In this document: one piece after another, positions 54,189 through 63,429 of the stretch
Numbering within the stretch: the first letter of the stretch is position 1
Layout of the letters: every line of letters starts with the position of its first letter
NCBI RefSeq assembly: GCF_003574965.1
Contig: NZ_CP032317.1
Coordinates: forward strand, 3,782,001-3,846,000
Length of the DNA stretch: 64,000 bases
Reading direction: 5' to 3'
DNA from: Hymenobacter oligotrophus
GTDB taxonomy: Bacteria; Bacteroidota; Bacteroidia; Cytophagales; Hymenobacteraceae
The notes under the pieces: generated by a model
Databases searched by the model: none
Told to the model about the DNA's origin: nothing
What the model saw: the letters and a program-made list of their open reading frames with translations, nothing else
Position numbers and translations under genes: made by a program

Positions 54189-55052
54189 TCAACGGCCGAG
54201 CCGGCGGAAGGCTTCGGGCGTAAGGCCCGCATACTTGCGGAAGTACCGCGAGAAGTACGAAGCGTCGTCGAACCCTAGGTTGTAGGCTACCTCGGCTACC
54301 GAAAGGGCCGAGTGGTGCAGCAGGCGTTTGGCTTCAACCACCACGCGCTCGTGTATTAGGTTGCTGGCGGTTTTGGCCAGCAGGCGGCGGCACACAGCGT
54401 TGAGGTGGTTGGGCGTAAGATGCAGCCACGCGGCATAGTCGCGCACGGCTTTGTGCGTGCGGAAGTGCTCGTTCAGCAGCTGCTCGAAGGCTCGGAGCTG
54501 GTGCAAGCCAGGCTGCTGTCCTGCCGTGGGCTCGGGTTGGTGCTGCCGGGCGGCCAGTTCGAGCACCAGATGCAGGTAGGAGCGCAATACCTCCTGCTGG
54601 TTTGGGCTGGGCATGGCATGCTCCTGCTCCATGCGCCACAGCAGCGGGCCAATTAGCGGCTCGTTGGGCGGCAGGTACAGCACCGGCTGCCCGTGAGGGC
54701 CGAAGAAGGGGTAGGAGTAAAGCCGCTCGGCGGTGTGGCGTAGCAAGTAAAATTCCGGCGCGAAGAAGATATCGATGCCGCGGGTGTCGTCGGACAACGA
54801 CCAGCTGTGCACCTGCCCCGGCGCCAGGAAAAACAGGGCGCCCGGCCGCACCTCGTAGGTTACAAAGTCGATGGTGTGGGTGCCGTGGCCGTGCGTGAAG
54901 TACAGCAGCACGTAAAAATCGTGGGCATGCGGCTCGTTTACGTCGGCAAAGCTGGCGCGCAACTCCTCGAGCCGTTGCAGCCGAAAAGGCGTTTGCGGCG
55001 GCGTGTGCGGAAAAGCATCAATGCACAGTACCGGTACGGCGGCGGGCTTCAT
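54189..55052 (-). CDS. AraC family transcriptional regulator
   Basis: A 287-residue regulator. The N-terminal cupin-like sensing domain includes PHAHDFYVLLYFTHGHGTHTIDF and GALFFLAPGQVHSWSL. The C-terminal pair of helix-turn-helix motifs is NHLNAVCRRLLAKTASNLIHERVVVEAKRLL and VAYNLGFDDASYFSRYFRKYAGLTPEAFRR. The ligand is unknown. It is divergent from the FUSC transporter gene with 142 bases between the starts, so control of that gene is the natural guess. Confidence 0.92.
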   Translation of the reverse strand: MKPAAVPVLCIDAFPHTPPQTPFRLQRLEELRASFADVNEPHAHDFYVLLYFTHGHGTHTIDFVTYEVRPGALFFLAPGQVHSWSLSDDTRGIDIFFAPEFYLLRHTAERLYSYPFFGPHGQPVLYLPPNEPLIGPLLWRMEQEHAMPSPNQQEVLRSYLHLVLELAARQHQPEPTAGQQPGLHQLRAFEQLLNEHFRTHKAVRDYAAWLHLTPNHLNAVCRRLLAKTASNLIHERVVVEAKRLLHHSALSVAEVAYNLGFDDASYFSRYFRKYAGLTPEAFRRLGR

Positions 55053-55194
55053 TGGCGGAGGGAGTTAAGGCGGCCCCGGCAAAATACGGCAAACCCCAAG
55101 GCCCAACGGGGATTTTTTGCCTGCGTATGGCTACGTTGGCACGGCCAAGCCGCCAAGCCCGGCCGCCGCGCCGGGGCCGCTCCCCGCTTCCACC

Positions 55195-57345
55195 ATGCGC
55201 AAACACGAACGCACGCTTCAGTACTTTTTCTTCGGGCAAGACTTCGCCGACGGCCTGCGCGTGGCGCTCAGCATTTTGCTGCCCGGCCTCACGCTGGCCC
55301 AGCTCGGGCATTTCGACCTAGGGCTTACCGTGTCGCTGGGGGCGGTGTGCGCCAGCCTGCCCGATTTGCCCGGCCCCATTGCACACAAGCGCAACGGCCT
55401 GCTGGTGTGCAACCTGCTGGTGTTTGCGGTGGCCTTGCTCACGGGCATTGCCCGCATGCACGTGCTGGCGCTGGGGGTTGAAATCGTGGCGCTCAGCTTC
55501 CTCTTCACGCTGCTATCGGTGTACGGCGTGCGGGCCGGGGCCATCGGCTCGGCCGGGCTGCTGATCCTCATCCTGACCATGGACCGCGACCTAGGGCCTG
55601 GGCAACTGCTGCCGTACGGCTTGCTGGTGCTGGCCGGCGGCTTGTGGTACACGCTGGTGGCGCTGCTGGCCTACCACGTGCAGCCCTACCGCCCCGCCCA
55701 GCGCGCGTTGGGCGAGTGCATTCATGCCATTGCCGAGTATTTCAGGCTGAAGGCCGAGTTCTACGACCCCGAAACCAGCCTGGAGCAGGATTACCGCGAG
55801 TTGCTGAAGCAGCAAGTGGTGGTAACCGAAAAGCAGGACGCCGCCCGCGAGATGCTGTTTAAAACCCGGCAAATCGTGCAGGATACCACCGGCACCGGCC
55901 GCCGCCTGGTGCTTACCTTCGTGGATGCCATGGACCTGCACGAGCAAGTGGTAGCAGCCTATTACGACTACGCCTCGCTGCGCCAGCGCTTCAACCACAC
56001 GGGCGTGCTGGCCGATGTGGCCCGCCTGATCCGGCGCATGGCCACCGAGCTCGACCACCTAGGGCTGGCCATCCAGAGCAACCGCCCCTACGCCCACCAC
56101 ACCGACCGCACCGCCGAGCTGGAGCAGCTAAAAGCCCGCATCGACCGCATCGGGGAGCAGGAGCCCGGCAGCAACCTGGTGCTGCGCAAACTGCTCGTGA
56201 ACCTGCGCAACCTGCACCAGCGCCTCGCCGATATCACCCGCTACGCCGACCCTGAATACCGCGCCCCGTTGGCACCTAGGGCCGGCGAGTCGGATTACGC
56301 GCGGTTTGTGTCGCGGCAGTCGCTAAGCCCGGCCCTGCTGCGCGACAACCTTACCATCGGCTCGGCCACGTTTCGGCACGCGCTGCGCGTAACGGTGGCC
56401 GCGCTGGTGAGCTTTGCGGCGGCCAAACTCCTGAACTGCGGCCACCACGGCTACTGGATTATGCTCACGGCGGTGTACATGCTCAAGCCTGGCTTCAGCC
56501 TCACCAAAGAACGGAACCTGCAGCGCGTGGGGGGTACGTTGCTGGGCGGGGTGTTGGGCGTGGCGGTGCTGTACCTGGTGCCCAGCGAGGTGCTGCAGTT
56601 CGGCTTCTTGCTGTTGTTCATGATTGTGGCCTACAGCTTTCAGCGGCGCAGCTACATGGTAATGGTGCTGTTCCTGACGCCCTACGTGCTCATTCTGTTT
56701 CACTTCCTAGGTATCCAGTACGTAAGCGCCGCCCAGGAGCGCGTGTTGGATACGCTAATTGGCTGCGCCATTGCCCTGAGCACGGGCTACCTGCTGCTGC
56801 CGCGCTGGGAATCGGAGCAGCTGGGCACCTACATGCGCGATGTGCTGCGCGCCAACCGCAACTACCTGTACCGCCTGGCCGAATGCCTGGGCGGCGGCAC
56901 GCTCAGCGCTATGGACTACAAGCTGGCCCGCAAAGAGGTGTACGTGAGCTCCTCCAACCTGGCAGCGGCGTTTCAGCGCATGCTCTCGGAGCCCAAGCAC
57001 AAGCAGCGCCACGAGGCCGAGGTGCACCAGTTTGTGGTGCTCAACCTCATTCTGTCGTCGAACATTGCCACGCTGGCATCGGCGGCTCGCGCTAATGCCT
57101 TGCCGGCCGTGCCGCCCGAAGCCGCAAAACCCCTGCGGCAGTCGTTGGCCCTGCTTGCCGAGAGCCTGCGCAAAGTCAGCCCCGACACCGCACTGCCCGA
57201 GCTGCCGCCGCTCCCAAGCGCCGCCCTAGGTGCCGAAGCCAAACTGGCGCCGACAGCCGAGGAAAAGCTGTTGCTGGAGCAGCTGGATTTCGTGCAGAAA
57301 GTAAGCGCCGACATCCGGAAAGTAACCGATGCGGTAGCGGCCTAG
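55195..57345 (+). CDS. FUSC family (YccS-like) inner-membrane protein
   Basis: A 716-residue protein with two blocks of membrane helices, residues ~20-170 and ~400-530, separated by a long cytoplasmic helical region (about 170-390) and followed by a helical C-terminus. This repeated layout matches the YccS/YhfK FUSC family of fusaric-acid resistance-type efflux proteins. The second block includes RVTVAALVSFAAAKLLNC and VYMLKPGFSLTKERNLQRVGGTLLGG, the conserved family motif. Export of aromatic acids or similar compounds is inferred. The ATG at 55195 excludes a low-complexity upstream stretch. The likely regulator is the divergent AraC gene. Confidence 0.87.
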   Translation: MRKHERTLQYFFFGQDFADGLRVALSILLPGLTLAQLGHFDLGLTVSLGAVCASLPDLPGPIAHKRNGLLVCNLLVFAVALLTGIARMHVLALGVEIVALSFLFTLLSVYGVRAGAIGSAGLLILILTMDRDLGPGQLLPYGLLVLAGGLWYTLVALLAYHVQPYRPAQRALGECIHAIAEYFRLKAEFYDPETSLEQDYRELLKQQVVVTEKQDAAREMLFKTRQIVQDTTGTGRRLVLTFVDAMDLHEQVVAAYYDYASLRQRFNHTGVLADVARLIRRMATELDHLGLAIQSNRPYAHHTDRTAELEQLKARIDRIGEQEPGSNLVLRKLLVNLRNLHQRLADITRYADPEYRAPLAPRAGESDYARFVSRQSLSPALLRDNLTIGSATFRHALRVTVAALVSFAAAKLLNCGHHGYWIMLTAVYMLKPGFSLTKERNLQRVGGTLLGGVLGVAVLYLVPSEVLQFGFLLLFMIVAYSFQRRSYMVMVLFLTPYVLILFHFLGIQYVSAAQERVLDTLIGCAIALSTGYLLLPRWESEQLGTYMRDVLRANRNYLYRLAECLGGGTLSAMDYKLARKEVYVSSSNLAAAFQRMLSEPKHKQRHEAEVHQFVVLNLILSSNIATLASAARANALPAVPPEAAKPLRQSLALLAESLRKVSPDTALPELPPLPSAALGAEAKLAPTAEEKLLLEQLDFVQKVSADIRKVTDAVAA

Positions 57346-57451
57346 GTGCGCTAGCGGTAGTATTCGTACTGGTAGCGGAAGAGCGTGAGACGAGGTGCCC
57401 ACGAGGTAACTAGCATGCTGCTAGGTGGCAGGTACCTAGGCAGCGGCGCGC

Positions 57452-57499
57452 AAAAAAGCCCCGCTGCGCAGCTTTCGAAAAAGCCAGGCAGCGGGGCTT
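57452..57499 (-). terminator. Terminator after the TonB receptor gene
   Basis: Read on the minus strand, AAGCCCCGCTGC pairs with GCAGCGGGGCTT across a 20-base loop and is followed by a T-run. It begins 25 bases beyond the receptor stop. Confidence 0.7.
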
Positions 57500-57523
57500 A
57501 CTTACCCATGCTGGTGCGGCGGC

Positions 57524-60019
57524 TTACAGCTTCAGACCCACCGAGGCAAACCACGTGCGGCCGTCGGCCGGCAACAGGCCAGGACCGGGGTAGCCGCCCG
57601 CCCGCCGCGTGAAATAGTACTTGTTGAACACGTTATTGACGCCGGCGCGCAGCGTAAAGCGCTTGGCAAACCGGTACGTGGCCGAGGCATCGGTAACGGA
57701 GTAGCCCGGCACGCGGCCGGTGGTAGCGGCCGCGTTGGGCGCCACGGTATTGTTGGCATCGGCAAACACCTCCGACACGCGCGTGAGCTGGGCCGTGGCC
57801 GAGAAGCCGCGGTGCGCAAACGTGCCCCCAAACCGGTGCGTGTACTTGGGCGCGTATTCCACGCGGTTGTTTTGCAGGTCGCCCTCCTGAATGCCGCCGC
57901 TCACGAGCGTGGCGGTGCGCAGTTGGGTGTAGCGCGCGTCAACCAGCGCCGAGGAGGCGTACACATCGAAGTGCGGCAAGGATTGGTCGCCGGTTAGGGC
58001 ATGAATCACGTCCAGCTCCACGTAGGCCTCCAAGCCCTTGTGCACGCTGGTGCCAATGTTGGTCCGGAACTGCTGGGTTTGGCCCGCCGTGCCGCCGGGC
58101 ACCGCGCGCCGCAGCGTGCCGATGCGGTCGTCGTAGCGCAGCCAGAAAGCGTCCACGTCGAAGGTGAGCACGTTGGCCCACGAGCCGCGGTAGCCCACCT
58201 CGGCGTTGAAACCGTTGGAGTCGCGCAGGTTCGGGTCGATTACGTCGGAGGTGGCGGGCGGGGTCAGGTCGCCGAAAGTTACGGGGCGGAAAGCGCGCGA
58301 GTAGTTGGCGTACAGGCTGGTTTGCTCGGTTACGCGGTACTCGGTGCCGGCGCCGTAGAGCAGCACTTGGCGGCGCGAGTTTTGGCTGATGCGGTTTTCG
58401 GAGCCGTCGGCGTTCAGGCTCAGGTAGCCACGGCCTTCGTTGTCGATAACCTCTAGGCGCAGGCCCGGCGTAAAGGTGAGGCGCGAACCCATGCGGAAGA
58501 TGTTTTCGGCGAAGGCGGCGTAGTTGCGCGTGCGGAAGTGCAGCTTACGGCCGAAGCGCGGCGCCTGCAAATCGAGGTTAAAGTCGGCGTTCGTATCGCC
58601 GCGGCCTTGCTGCTGGCGGCGCAGGTTGGCCCCGAAGGCGCGCACGCCCACGGCCAGCGTGTGCTGCTGGCCCAGCAGGCCGTAGTCGGTTAGCAGGCGC
58701 AGCTCCGAGCCCAGGTTGCGGTACCGGTCGCGGTCGATTTGGCGGTTGGCGCGCAGGCCGGTAGTCGGGTTGGCGGCGTCGGCTACGTTCACGGCCCCGG
58801 TAAAGCCAATCGAGTTACGCTCGCCCAGCAGGCCAAACGTTTTCAGGCTCAGGCGCGTGCGGTCCGAAAACTGGTAGTCGGCCGTGAAGGCCGGCACCGT
58901 CCAGGGCGTGCTAAACCAGTTGCGGTTGCGGCTGCTGCTGCGCAGCTCGCCGCGGTTGAACTGCTCGTCGGTGAGGCCACCGGGTTGCTGAATCACATAG
59001 CCGAGGTGGCTGATTTCGGCCCCAAGACGCAGCTTGCTGGTGGCCTGAAACTGCACGTTGGCGTGGGCATTGCGCACGTTGAACTCGGAGTTATCGCGCC
59101 AGGCGCCGCCCAGGCGCTGCTGAAAGTAGCCGTAGTAATTTACTTTGCCCACGGTGCCGCCCAGCGAATTGAAGGAGCTCACGAGGCCGTTGTTGCCCAC
59201 CGTGTTGTTGGTTTCAAACTGAAACTTTTTGTCGCGCGGGCCGCGCTTCAACTCGTAGTTCAGCAAGCCGCCAAACTGCGGGCCGTACTGCAGCGAGCCG
59301 CCGCCCCGGATAATCTGAATGCGCTCCACGGCCTCCAGCGGCGGGTTGTAGTACGCCTCGGGGTAGCCAAACGGGTCGGAGCTGATGTCCATGCCGTTCT
59401 GGCGGGTGTTGAACTCCCACGAGCGGTTGGGCGAAAGGCCGCGCGTAGCCACGTTGATTTGCTGGCCCGAACCGTCGCTTTCCCACACCGTTACGCCCGG
59501 CACCTTGGCAAACACCTGGCGCGAGCTGTTCATTACAAGGTTCGCGTCGAGCTTATCGAGCTGAACGACCTCGTTTTTCTTGCCGGCCGTGAGCGTGGTG
59601 CCGTCGACTTCCGGCGCGAAGGACGTGGCCTTGGCTGTTACCGTAACGCCGGCCAGCTCGCGCACGCTCTCCTCGATGGTAAGCTGCAACGAATGAGCCT
59701 TGCCGTTTTCCAGCGTGAGGGTTTGCGTAATGGGATTAATGCTGAGGCCCGTAACGGTAACTGTGGCTTCGCCGGCGGGCAAACCGTAGAGGCGGAATGC
59801 GCCGCGGGCATCGGTAACGGTGCTGCGGTTGAGCACGCTCACCAACGCGCCCTCCACGGGCTGGCCACTGCGGTCGAGCACGGTGCCGGTGATGGAGGCG
59901 CCCCGCTCGGGTGTGGTGCCAGGCGTTTCGGAAAGCGAGTTGAGAGAAGAAGCCGGAGTGGCCAAAGCTGGCGTGGCCGCGGCCAGCAAGCAAGAAAGCA
60001 AAAGCGGATTGGTTGGCAT
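57524..60019 (-). CDS. FecA-like TonB-dependent outer-membrane receptor
   Basis: An 831-residue outer-membrane transporter. After a signal peptide comes a carboxypeptidase-regulatory-like beta sandwich (SITGTVLDRSGQPVEGALVSV), then the plug (NLVMNSSRQVFAKVPGVTVWESDGSGQQINVATRGLSPNRSWEFNTRQNG) and a 22-strand barrel ending KYYFTRRAGGYPGPGLLPADGRTWFASVGLKL. The plug motif with RGLSPNRS and PFGYPEAYYNPPLEAVERIQIIRGG matches the FecA group that imports ferric citrate and similar chelates. There is no N-terminal sigma-regulator signalling domain. Two inverted repeats lie over its promoter. Confidence 0.9.
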   Translation of the reverse strand: MPTNPLLLSCLLAAATPALATPASSLNSLSETPGTTPERGASITGTVLDRSGQPVEGALVSVLNRSTVTDARGAFRLYGLPAGEATVTVTGLSINPITQTLTLENGKAHSLQLTIEESVRELAGVTVTAKATSFAPEVDGTTLTAGKKNEVVQLDKLDANLVMNSSRQVFAKVPGVTVWESDGSGQQINVATRGLSPNRSWEFNTRQNGMDISSDPFGYPEAYYNPPLEAVERIQIIRGGGSLQYGPQFGGLLNYELKRGPRDKKFQFETNNTVGNNGLVSSFNSLGGTVGKVNYYGYFQQRLGGAWRDNSEFNVRNAHANVQFQATSKLRLGAEISHLGYVIQQPGGLTDEQFNRGELRSSSRNRNWFSTPWTVPAFTADYQFSDRTRLSLKTFGLLGERNSIGFTGAVNVADAANPTTGLRANRQIDRDRYRNLGSELRLLTDYGLLGQQHTLAVGVRAFGANLRRQQQGRGDTNADFNLDLQAPRFGRKLHFRTRNYAAFAENIFRMGSRLTFTPGLRLEVIDNEGRGYLSLNADGSENRISQNSRRQVLLYGAGTEYRVTEQTSLYANYSRAFRPVTFGDLTPPATSDVIDPNLRDSNGFNAEVGYRGSWANVLTFDVDAFWLRYDDRIGTLRRAVPGGTAGQTQQFRTNIGTSVHKGLEAYVELDVIHALTGDQSLPHFDVYASSALVDARYTQLRTATLVSGGIQEGDLQNNRVEYAPKYTHRFGGTFAHRGFSATAQLTRVSEVFADANNTVAPNAAATTGRVPGYSVTDASATYRFAKRFTLRAGVNNVFNKYYFTRRAGGYPGPGLLPADGRTWFASVGLKL

Positions 60020-60064
60020 ATAGAGCGGAAAAGCGGCACCGATGTGCGCCAGCGAATTCGGCTG

Positions 60065-60122
60065 CAAAATTAATTGGAACAATTCCAAATAGTAAAGAAG
60101 ATTAGAAATAATCTAAATTATT
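60065..60122 (-). promoter_or_regulatory. Promoter and tandem palindromes of the TonB receptor gene
   Basis: On the minus strand TAATTTTG (60072-60065) is a perfect -7 box about 45 bases before the start codon. Just upstream lies TTGGAATTGTTCCAA (60074-60088), six-base arms with a three-base spacer, overlapping the promoter spacer. Further up are AGATTA-N4-TAATCT (60099-60114) and AATAAT-N4-ATTATT (60107-60122). Placement fits repressor binding, perhaps iron-responsive, but the sequences do not clearly match a Fur box. Confidence 0.5.
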
Positions 60123-60249
60123 CATCTAGGCCATAACATTCCGGGCAGCTAAGCAGTTGCCGATGCCGCCGCTCGGAGCCGCCTTGCTGCCGCCCTAGGT
60201 GTCCGGGACTCGGCATGGTACAAGGCACCTAGCCGCTTACCTTGCGCCC

Positions 60250-61167
60250 ATGTCCGATTTTCGCCTGCAGGTATTTGAGGCAGTGGCCCGCCACCTCAGC
60301 TTTACCAAGGCTGCGCAAGAGCTGTTCGTCACGCAGCCGGCCGTCACCAAGCACATCCGGGAGCTGGAGCGCAGCTACGACCAACGCTTGTTTGAGCGGC
60401 GCGGCAACCGCGTGAGCCTTACCGATGCCGGCCAATTGCTGCTGCGCTACGCCACCCACGTGAGCGAGCTGCACCACCAGCTGGCCGAGCAGCTGCACAC
60501 CCTGCACGATACCACCGCCGGCCGCCTGCGCCTAGGGGCCAGCTCTACGCTGGCGCAGTACGTGATTCCGGCGGTGTTGCCCGGTTTTCAGGCCCGGTAC
60601 CCGCGCGTCGAGCTTACCATGCACATCGGCAACTCCGAGCAAATTGCCGATGCCTTGTTGCGCAGCCAAATCGACCTAGGGTTTGTGGAAGGCCAGGTAA
60701 AAAACCGCGACCTGCACTACGAACTGTTGCTCCATGATGAGCTGGTAGCCGTGCGCCGCGCCGCGGGTGGCCCAACGCCTGTCACGCCGCTTACCCTGGG
60801 CGAAGTGCTGGAACACCCGTTGGTGCTGCGCGAGCGGGGCTCGGGCACGCTCGAGGTGCTGGAGTTTGCTTTGCGGGCGCAGGGAATTCGGTTGGCGCAG
60901 TGCCGCGCTGCCATTTACCTCGACAATACCGAGGGCATTAAATCTTACCTAGGGGCGGCGCCGGAGTGCATCGGGTTCGTGTCGGTGCGGGCCATTAGCA
61001 AAGAGGTAGCGGCGGGCCAGCTCGAGGTAGTGCCCGTGGCGGGCTTGCATTTGTCGCGCCATTTCGAGGCCGTGTGGGTGCAGGGACAGCCGCTGATCAA
61101 AGCCGCGCAGCGGTTTCTGAGCTATGCCCACCAAGAGCTCGGCACGACTGCCGATAACTTTAAGTAA
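60250..61167 (+). CDS. LysR family transcriptional regulator
   Basis: A 305-residue regulator. The N-terminal winged helix is LQVFEAVARHLSFTKAAQELFVTQPAVTKHIRELERSYDQRLFERRGNRVSLTDAGQLLL. The remaining residues form a two-lobed periplasmic-binding-protein-like effector domain (LRLGASSTLAQYVIPAVLPGFQARYP). TACCTTG lies five bases before the ATG, a near -7 box and a very short leader. It precedes a YeiH-type transporter gene on the same strand, the usual pairing, so it likely controls that gene in response to a small ligand such as a sulfur compound. Confidence 0.92.
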   Translation: MSDFRLQVFEAVARHLSFTKAAQELFVTQPAVTKHIRELERSYDQRLFERRGNRVSLTDAGQLLLRYATHVSELHHQLAEQLHTLHDTTAGRLRLGASSTLAQYVIPAVLPGFQARYPRVELTMHIGNSEQIADALLRSQIDLGFVEGQVKNRDLHYELLLHDELVAVRRAAGGPTPVTPLTLGEVLEHPLVLRERGSGTLEVLEFALRAQGIRLAQCRAAIYLDNTEGIKSYLGAAPECIGFVSVRAISKEVAAGQLEVVPVAGLHLSRHFEAVWVQGQPLIKAAQRFLSYAHQELGTTADNFK

Positions 61168-61169
61168 TT

Positions 61170-61219
61170 GCTGATAAATATTAGTGATAACCTCGCGGCA
61201 GGGGAGTAGCGTAATTTTG
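61170..61219 (+). promoter_or_regulatory. Promoter region of the YeiH-type transporter gene
   Basis: TAATTTTG at 61212-61219 is an exact -7 box, 28 bases before the GTG start. Upstream, an imperfect AT-rich dyad CTGATAAATATTAG (61170-61183) and repeated GATAA elements form a plausible LysR-type binding site between the two genes. Confidence 0.45.
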
Positions 61220-61246
61220 TAAGTACGCTCCCTTCCCTACCCGCCC

Positions 61247-62278
61247 GTGAAACTCTCCCCGCCCGCCGCCCACCTGCCCGCGGCCCCAGCCGACGAAGAC
61301 TGTAGAAACCACCTAGGCTTTTGGCAGCGGCCGCTGCGTTTCGGGCAGCGCGTTGTTACGCCTCAGCAATTGCTGTTTGGGCTGGCTTTGTTGCTATGCC
61401 TCAGTCCGCTGGGTTCGGCGCCGCTGGCGCTGGCCCTAGGTTTGGGGGTGGCCTTGCTCGCGGGCAACCCCTTTCCGGCGCACACCAAGCGCTACACCAG
61501 CCAGTTGTTGCAATGGTCGGTGGTGGGTTTGGGGTTTGGCATGAACGCCGAGGCCGCCTGGCGGGCCGGGCAGGAGGGGCTGCTGTTCACGGTGGTATCC
61601 ATCCTGAGCACTTTGGTACTCGGCTACCTGGTGGGCCGCTGGCTAGGCATTGCCCGCAATACCTCGCACCTCATTGCCAGCGGCACAGCCATTTGCGGCG
61701 GCAGCGCCATAGCCGCGGTAGGCCCCGTGGTACAAGCCTCCGACGAAGAAATGTCGGTAGCGCTGGGTACGGTGTTCGTGCTCAATGCCATTGCGCTGTT
61801 TGCTTTTCCGCTCATCGGCGAGGCCCTGCACCTTTCGCAGCATCAGTTTGGCCTGTGGGCCGCCATTGCCATTCACGACACCAGCTCGGTGGTGGGTGCC
61901 GCCAGCCACTACGGCGACGAGGCCCTGCAAGTAGCCACCACCGTAAAGCTGGCCCGGGCCCTCTGGATTATTCCGGTCGCCCTGGGTACCGCAGCCCTCT
62001 TTCGTAGCCGCGGTGCCCGCGTAAAGCCGCCGTACTTCATCCTGGGGTTTGTGGGCGCCATGCTGCTGGCCACCTATGTGCCGGCGCTGCAGCCCTTTGC
62101 CCAAGTGCTGGTCAAGCTCGCGAAAGTGGGGCTCACGCTCACGCTGTTTCTCATCGGGGCGGGCTTGTCGAGGCAAGTGCTGAAGGCCGTTGGGCCCCGG
62201 CCCTTTCTGCAAGGCGTGGTGTTGTGGTTGGTTATTTCGGGTGCCTCGTTGTGGCTCATTGTGCACACCGTAAGCTAG
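61247..62278 (+). CDS. YeiH family membrane transporter (putative sulfate export)
   Basis: A 343-residue inner-membrane protein with about ten hydrophobic helices, from LLFGLALLLCLSPLGSAPLALALGLGVALLAG to GVVLWLVISGASLWLIVHTV. Family motifs include LQWSVVGLGFGMN, SGTAICGGSAIAAVGPVV and VVGAASHYGDEALQVATTVKLARALWI. The family is annotated as putative sulfate exporters, but substrates are not well proven. Translation starts at GTG 61247. The LysR gene directly upstream is its likely regulator. Confidence 0.88.
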   Translation: MKLSPPAAHLPAAPADEDCRNHLGFWQRPLRFGQRVVTPQQLLFGLALLLCLSPLGSAPLALALGLGVALLAGNPFPAHTKRYTSQLLQWSVVGLGFGMNAEAAWRAGQEGLLFTVVSILSTLVLGYLVGRWLGIARNTSHLIASGTAICGGSAIAAVGPVVQASDEEMSVALGTVFVLNAIALFAFPLIGEALHLSQHQFGLWAAIAIHDTSSVVGAASHYGDEALQVATTVKLARALWIIPVALGTAALFRSRGARVKPPYFILGFVGAMLLATYVPALQPFAQVLVKLAKVGLTLTLFLIGAGLSRQVLKAVGPRPFLQGVVLWLVISGASLWLIVHTVS

Positions 62279-62467
62279 CCGACCTAGGGCCCCGGCAGCC
62301 GCGGGCCAAGGACCTGGCGGGCCCGACGGACTTTTTCGGGCGGATCGGGTGTTCCAGCCGATAACCACCGCGCCCGGGTTCATCCCCGAAGCCGTACCTT
62401 CGCCGGCCCGTTTCGCTGCACGCCCCGATCAGCGGAATCAGTGAAATCCGACGCAAACCAGCGATTC

Positions 62468-63181
62468 ATGAAGCTGCCCGCATTCAAAGACCTCATCATT
62501 TACGAAGACGATAACTACCTCGTCATCAACAAGCCGCCGTTCTTGGCCACGCTCGACGAGCGCCTGGGCACGGCAACCAACATTCTGCGCCTTGCCCGCG
62601 AGCACTACGACGACGTGCAAGCTTGCCACCGCCTCGATAAGGAAACCTCCGGCGCCTTGGCCTTGGCTAAAAACCCCGCTGCCTACCGCCACCTCGCCAT
62701 GCAGTTCGAAGACCGCGAGGTAAAAAAGGTGTACCACGCCGTTAGCTGGGGCGTGCACCACTACGAGGGGCTGCGCGTGGAGCGCAACATCGAAACCACT
62801 ACCAAAGGCAAAGCACGGCTGGCTGTAACCGGGAAGCCCGCCGAAACGCTGGTGCGCACCCTCGAAACCTACACCAAGCACACCCTGTTCGAATGCCTGC
62901 CCGTAACCGGCCGCATGCACCAGATTCGCCTGCACCTCATGTACTTGGAGGCGCCCATCGTGGGCGACAAAATGTACGGCGGCGAGGATTTCTACTTGTC
63001 GTCGCTCAAGCGCAAATTCAACATGAAGCAGGGCGAAGAGGAGCAACCGTTTATCAAGCGCTTTGCCTTGCACGCCCGCCAGCTCAGCTTTAGCGGCCTC
63101 GAGGGCGAAACCATAAGCGTGGAGGCCGATTACCCGAAGGACTTTCGGGTGCTGGTAGATAACCTGCGGCAGTACAGCTAA
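62468..63181 (+). CDS. RluA family pseudouridine synthase
   Basis: A 237-residue RNA-modifying enzyme that turns uridine into pseudouridine. The catalytic Asp is in HRLDKETSGALALAK (motif II); NYLVINKPPFLAT (motif I) and GRMHQIRLHL (motif III) are also clear. It has no S4 domain, so it resembles the short RluA-type members; the RNA target (rRNA or tRNA) is not known. The ATG at 62468 is preferred; a GTG at 62441 would add nine residues. It precedes rplM but is separated by a promoter-bearing gap of about 250 bases. Confidence 0.9.
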   Translation: MKLPAFKDLIIYEDDNYLVINKPPFLATLDERLGTATNILRLAREHYDDVQACHRLDKETSGALALAKNPAAYRHLAMQFEDREVKKVYHAVSWGVHHYEGLRVERNIETTTKGKARLAVTGKPAETLVRTLETYTKHTLFECLPVTGRMHQIRLHLMYLEAPIVGDKMYGGEDFYLSSLKRKFNMKQGEEEQPFIKRFALHARQLSFSGLEGETISVEADYPKDFRVLVDNLRQYS

Positions 63182-63313
63182 CAGCGCGGTGTTGTGCGCC
63201 TCTTGTAATCCGTCCCGCCGGAACGATTGGGAATTGCCCTCGATGGCGCGGATCTGCAGCGTCCGTGTTACGAGTTGCTCGTGGCTTTCCTTGCATTCCT
63301 TTTAGCCACCGCA

Positions 63314-63343
63314 TTGCATATCAAGCAAAAAGCACTAATTTTG
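63314..63343 (+). promoter_or_regulatory. Complete Bacteroidota promoter for rplM-rpsI
   Basis: TTG at 63314-63316 and TAATTTTG at 63336-63343 are separated by 19 bases, the spacing expected for the -33/-7 promoter. The predicted leader is about 80 bases. Confidence 0.65.
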
Positions 63344-63429
63344 TGTCCGTTTTTCCCGGGCCAGTTGCGTTCAGCGGCTGATTCGGGACTGACTTGCAAA
63401 TACTTACCCAACCCACAAGAAACTGATCC

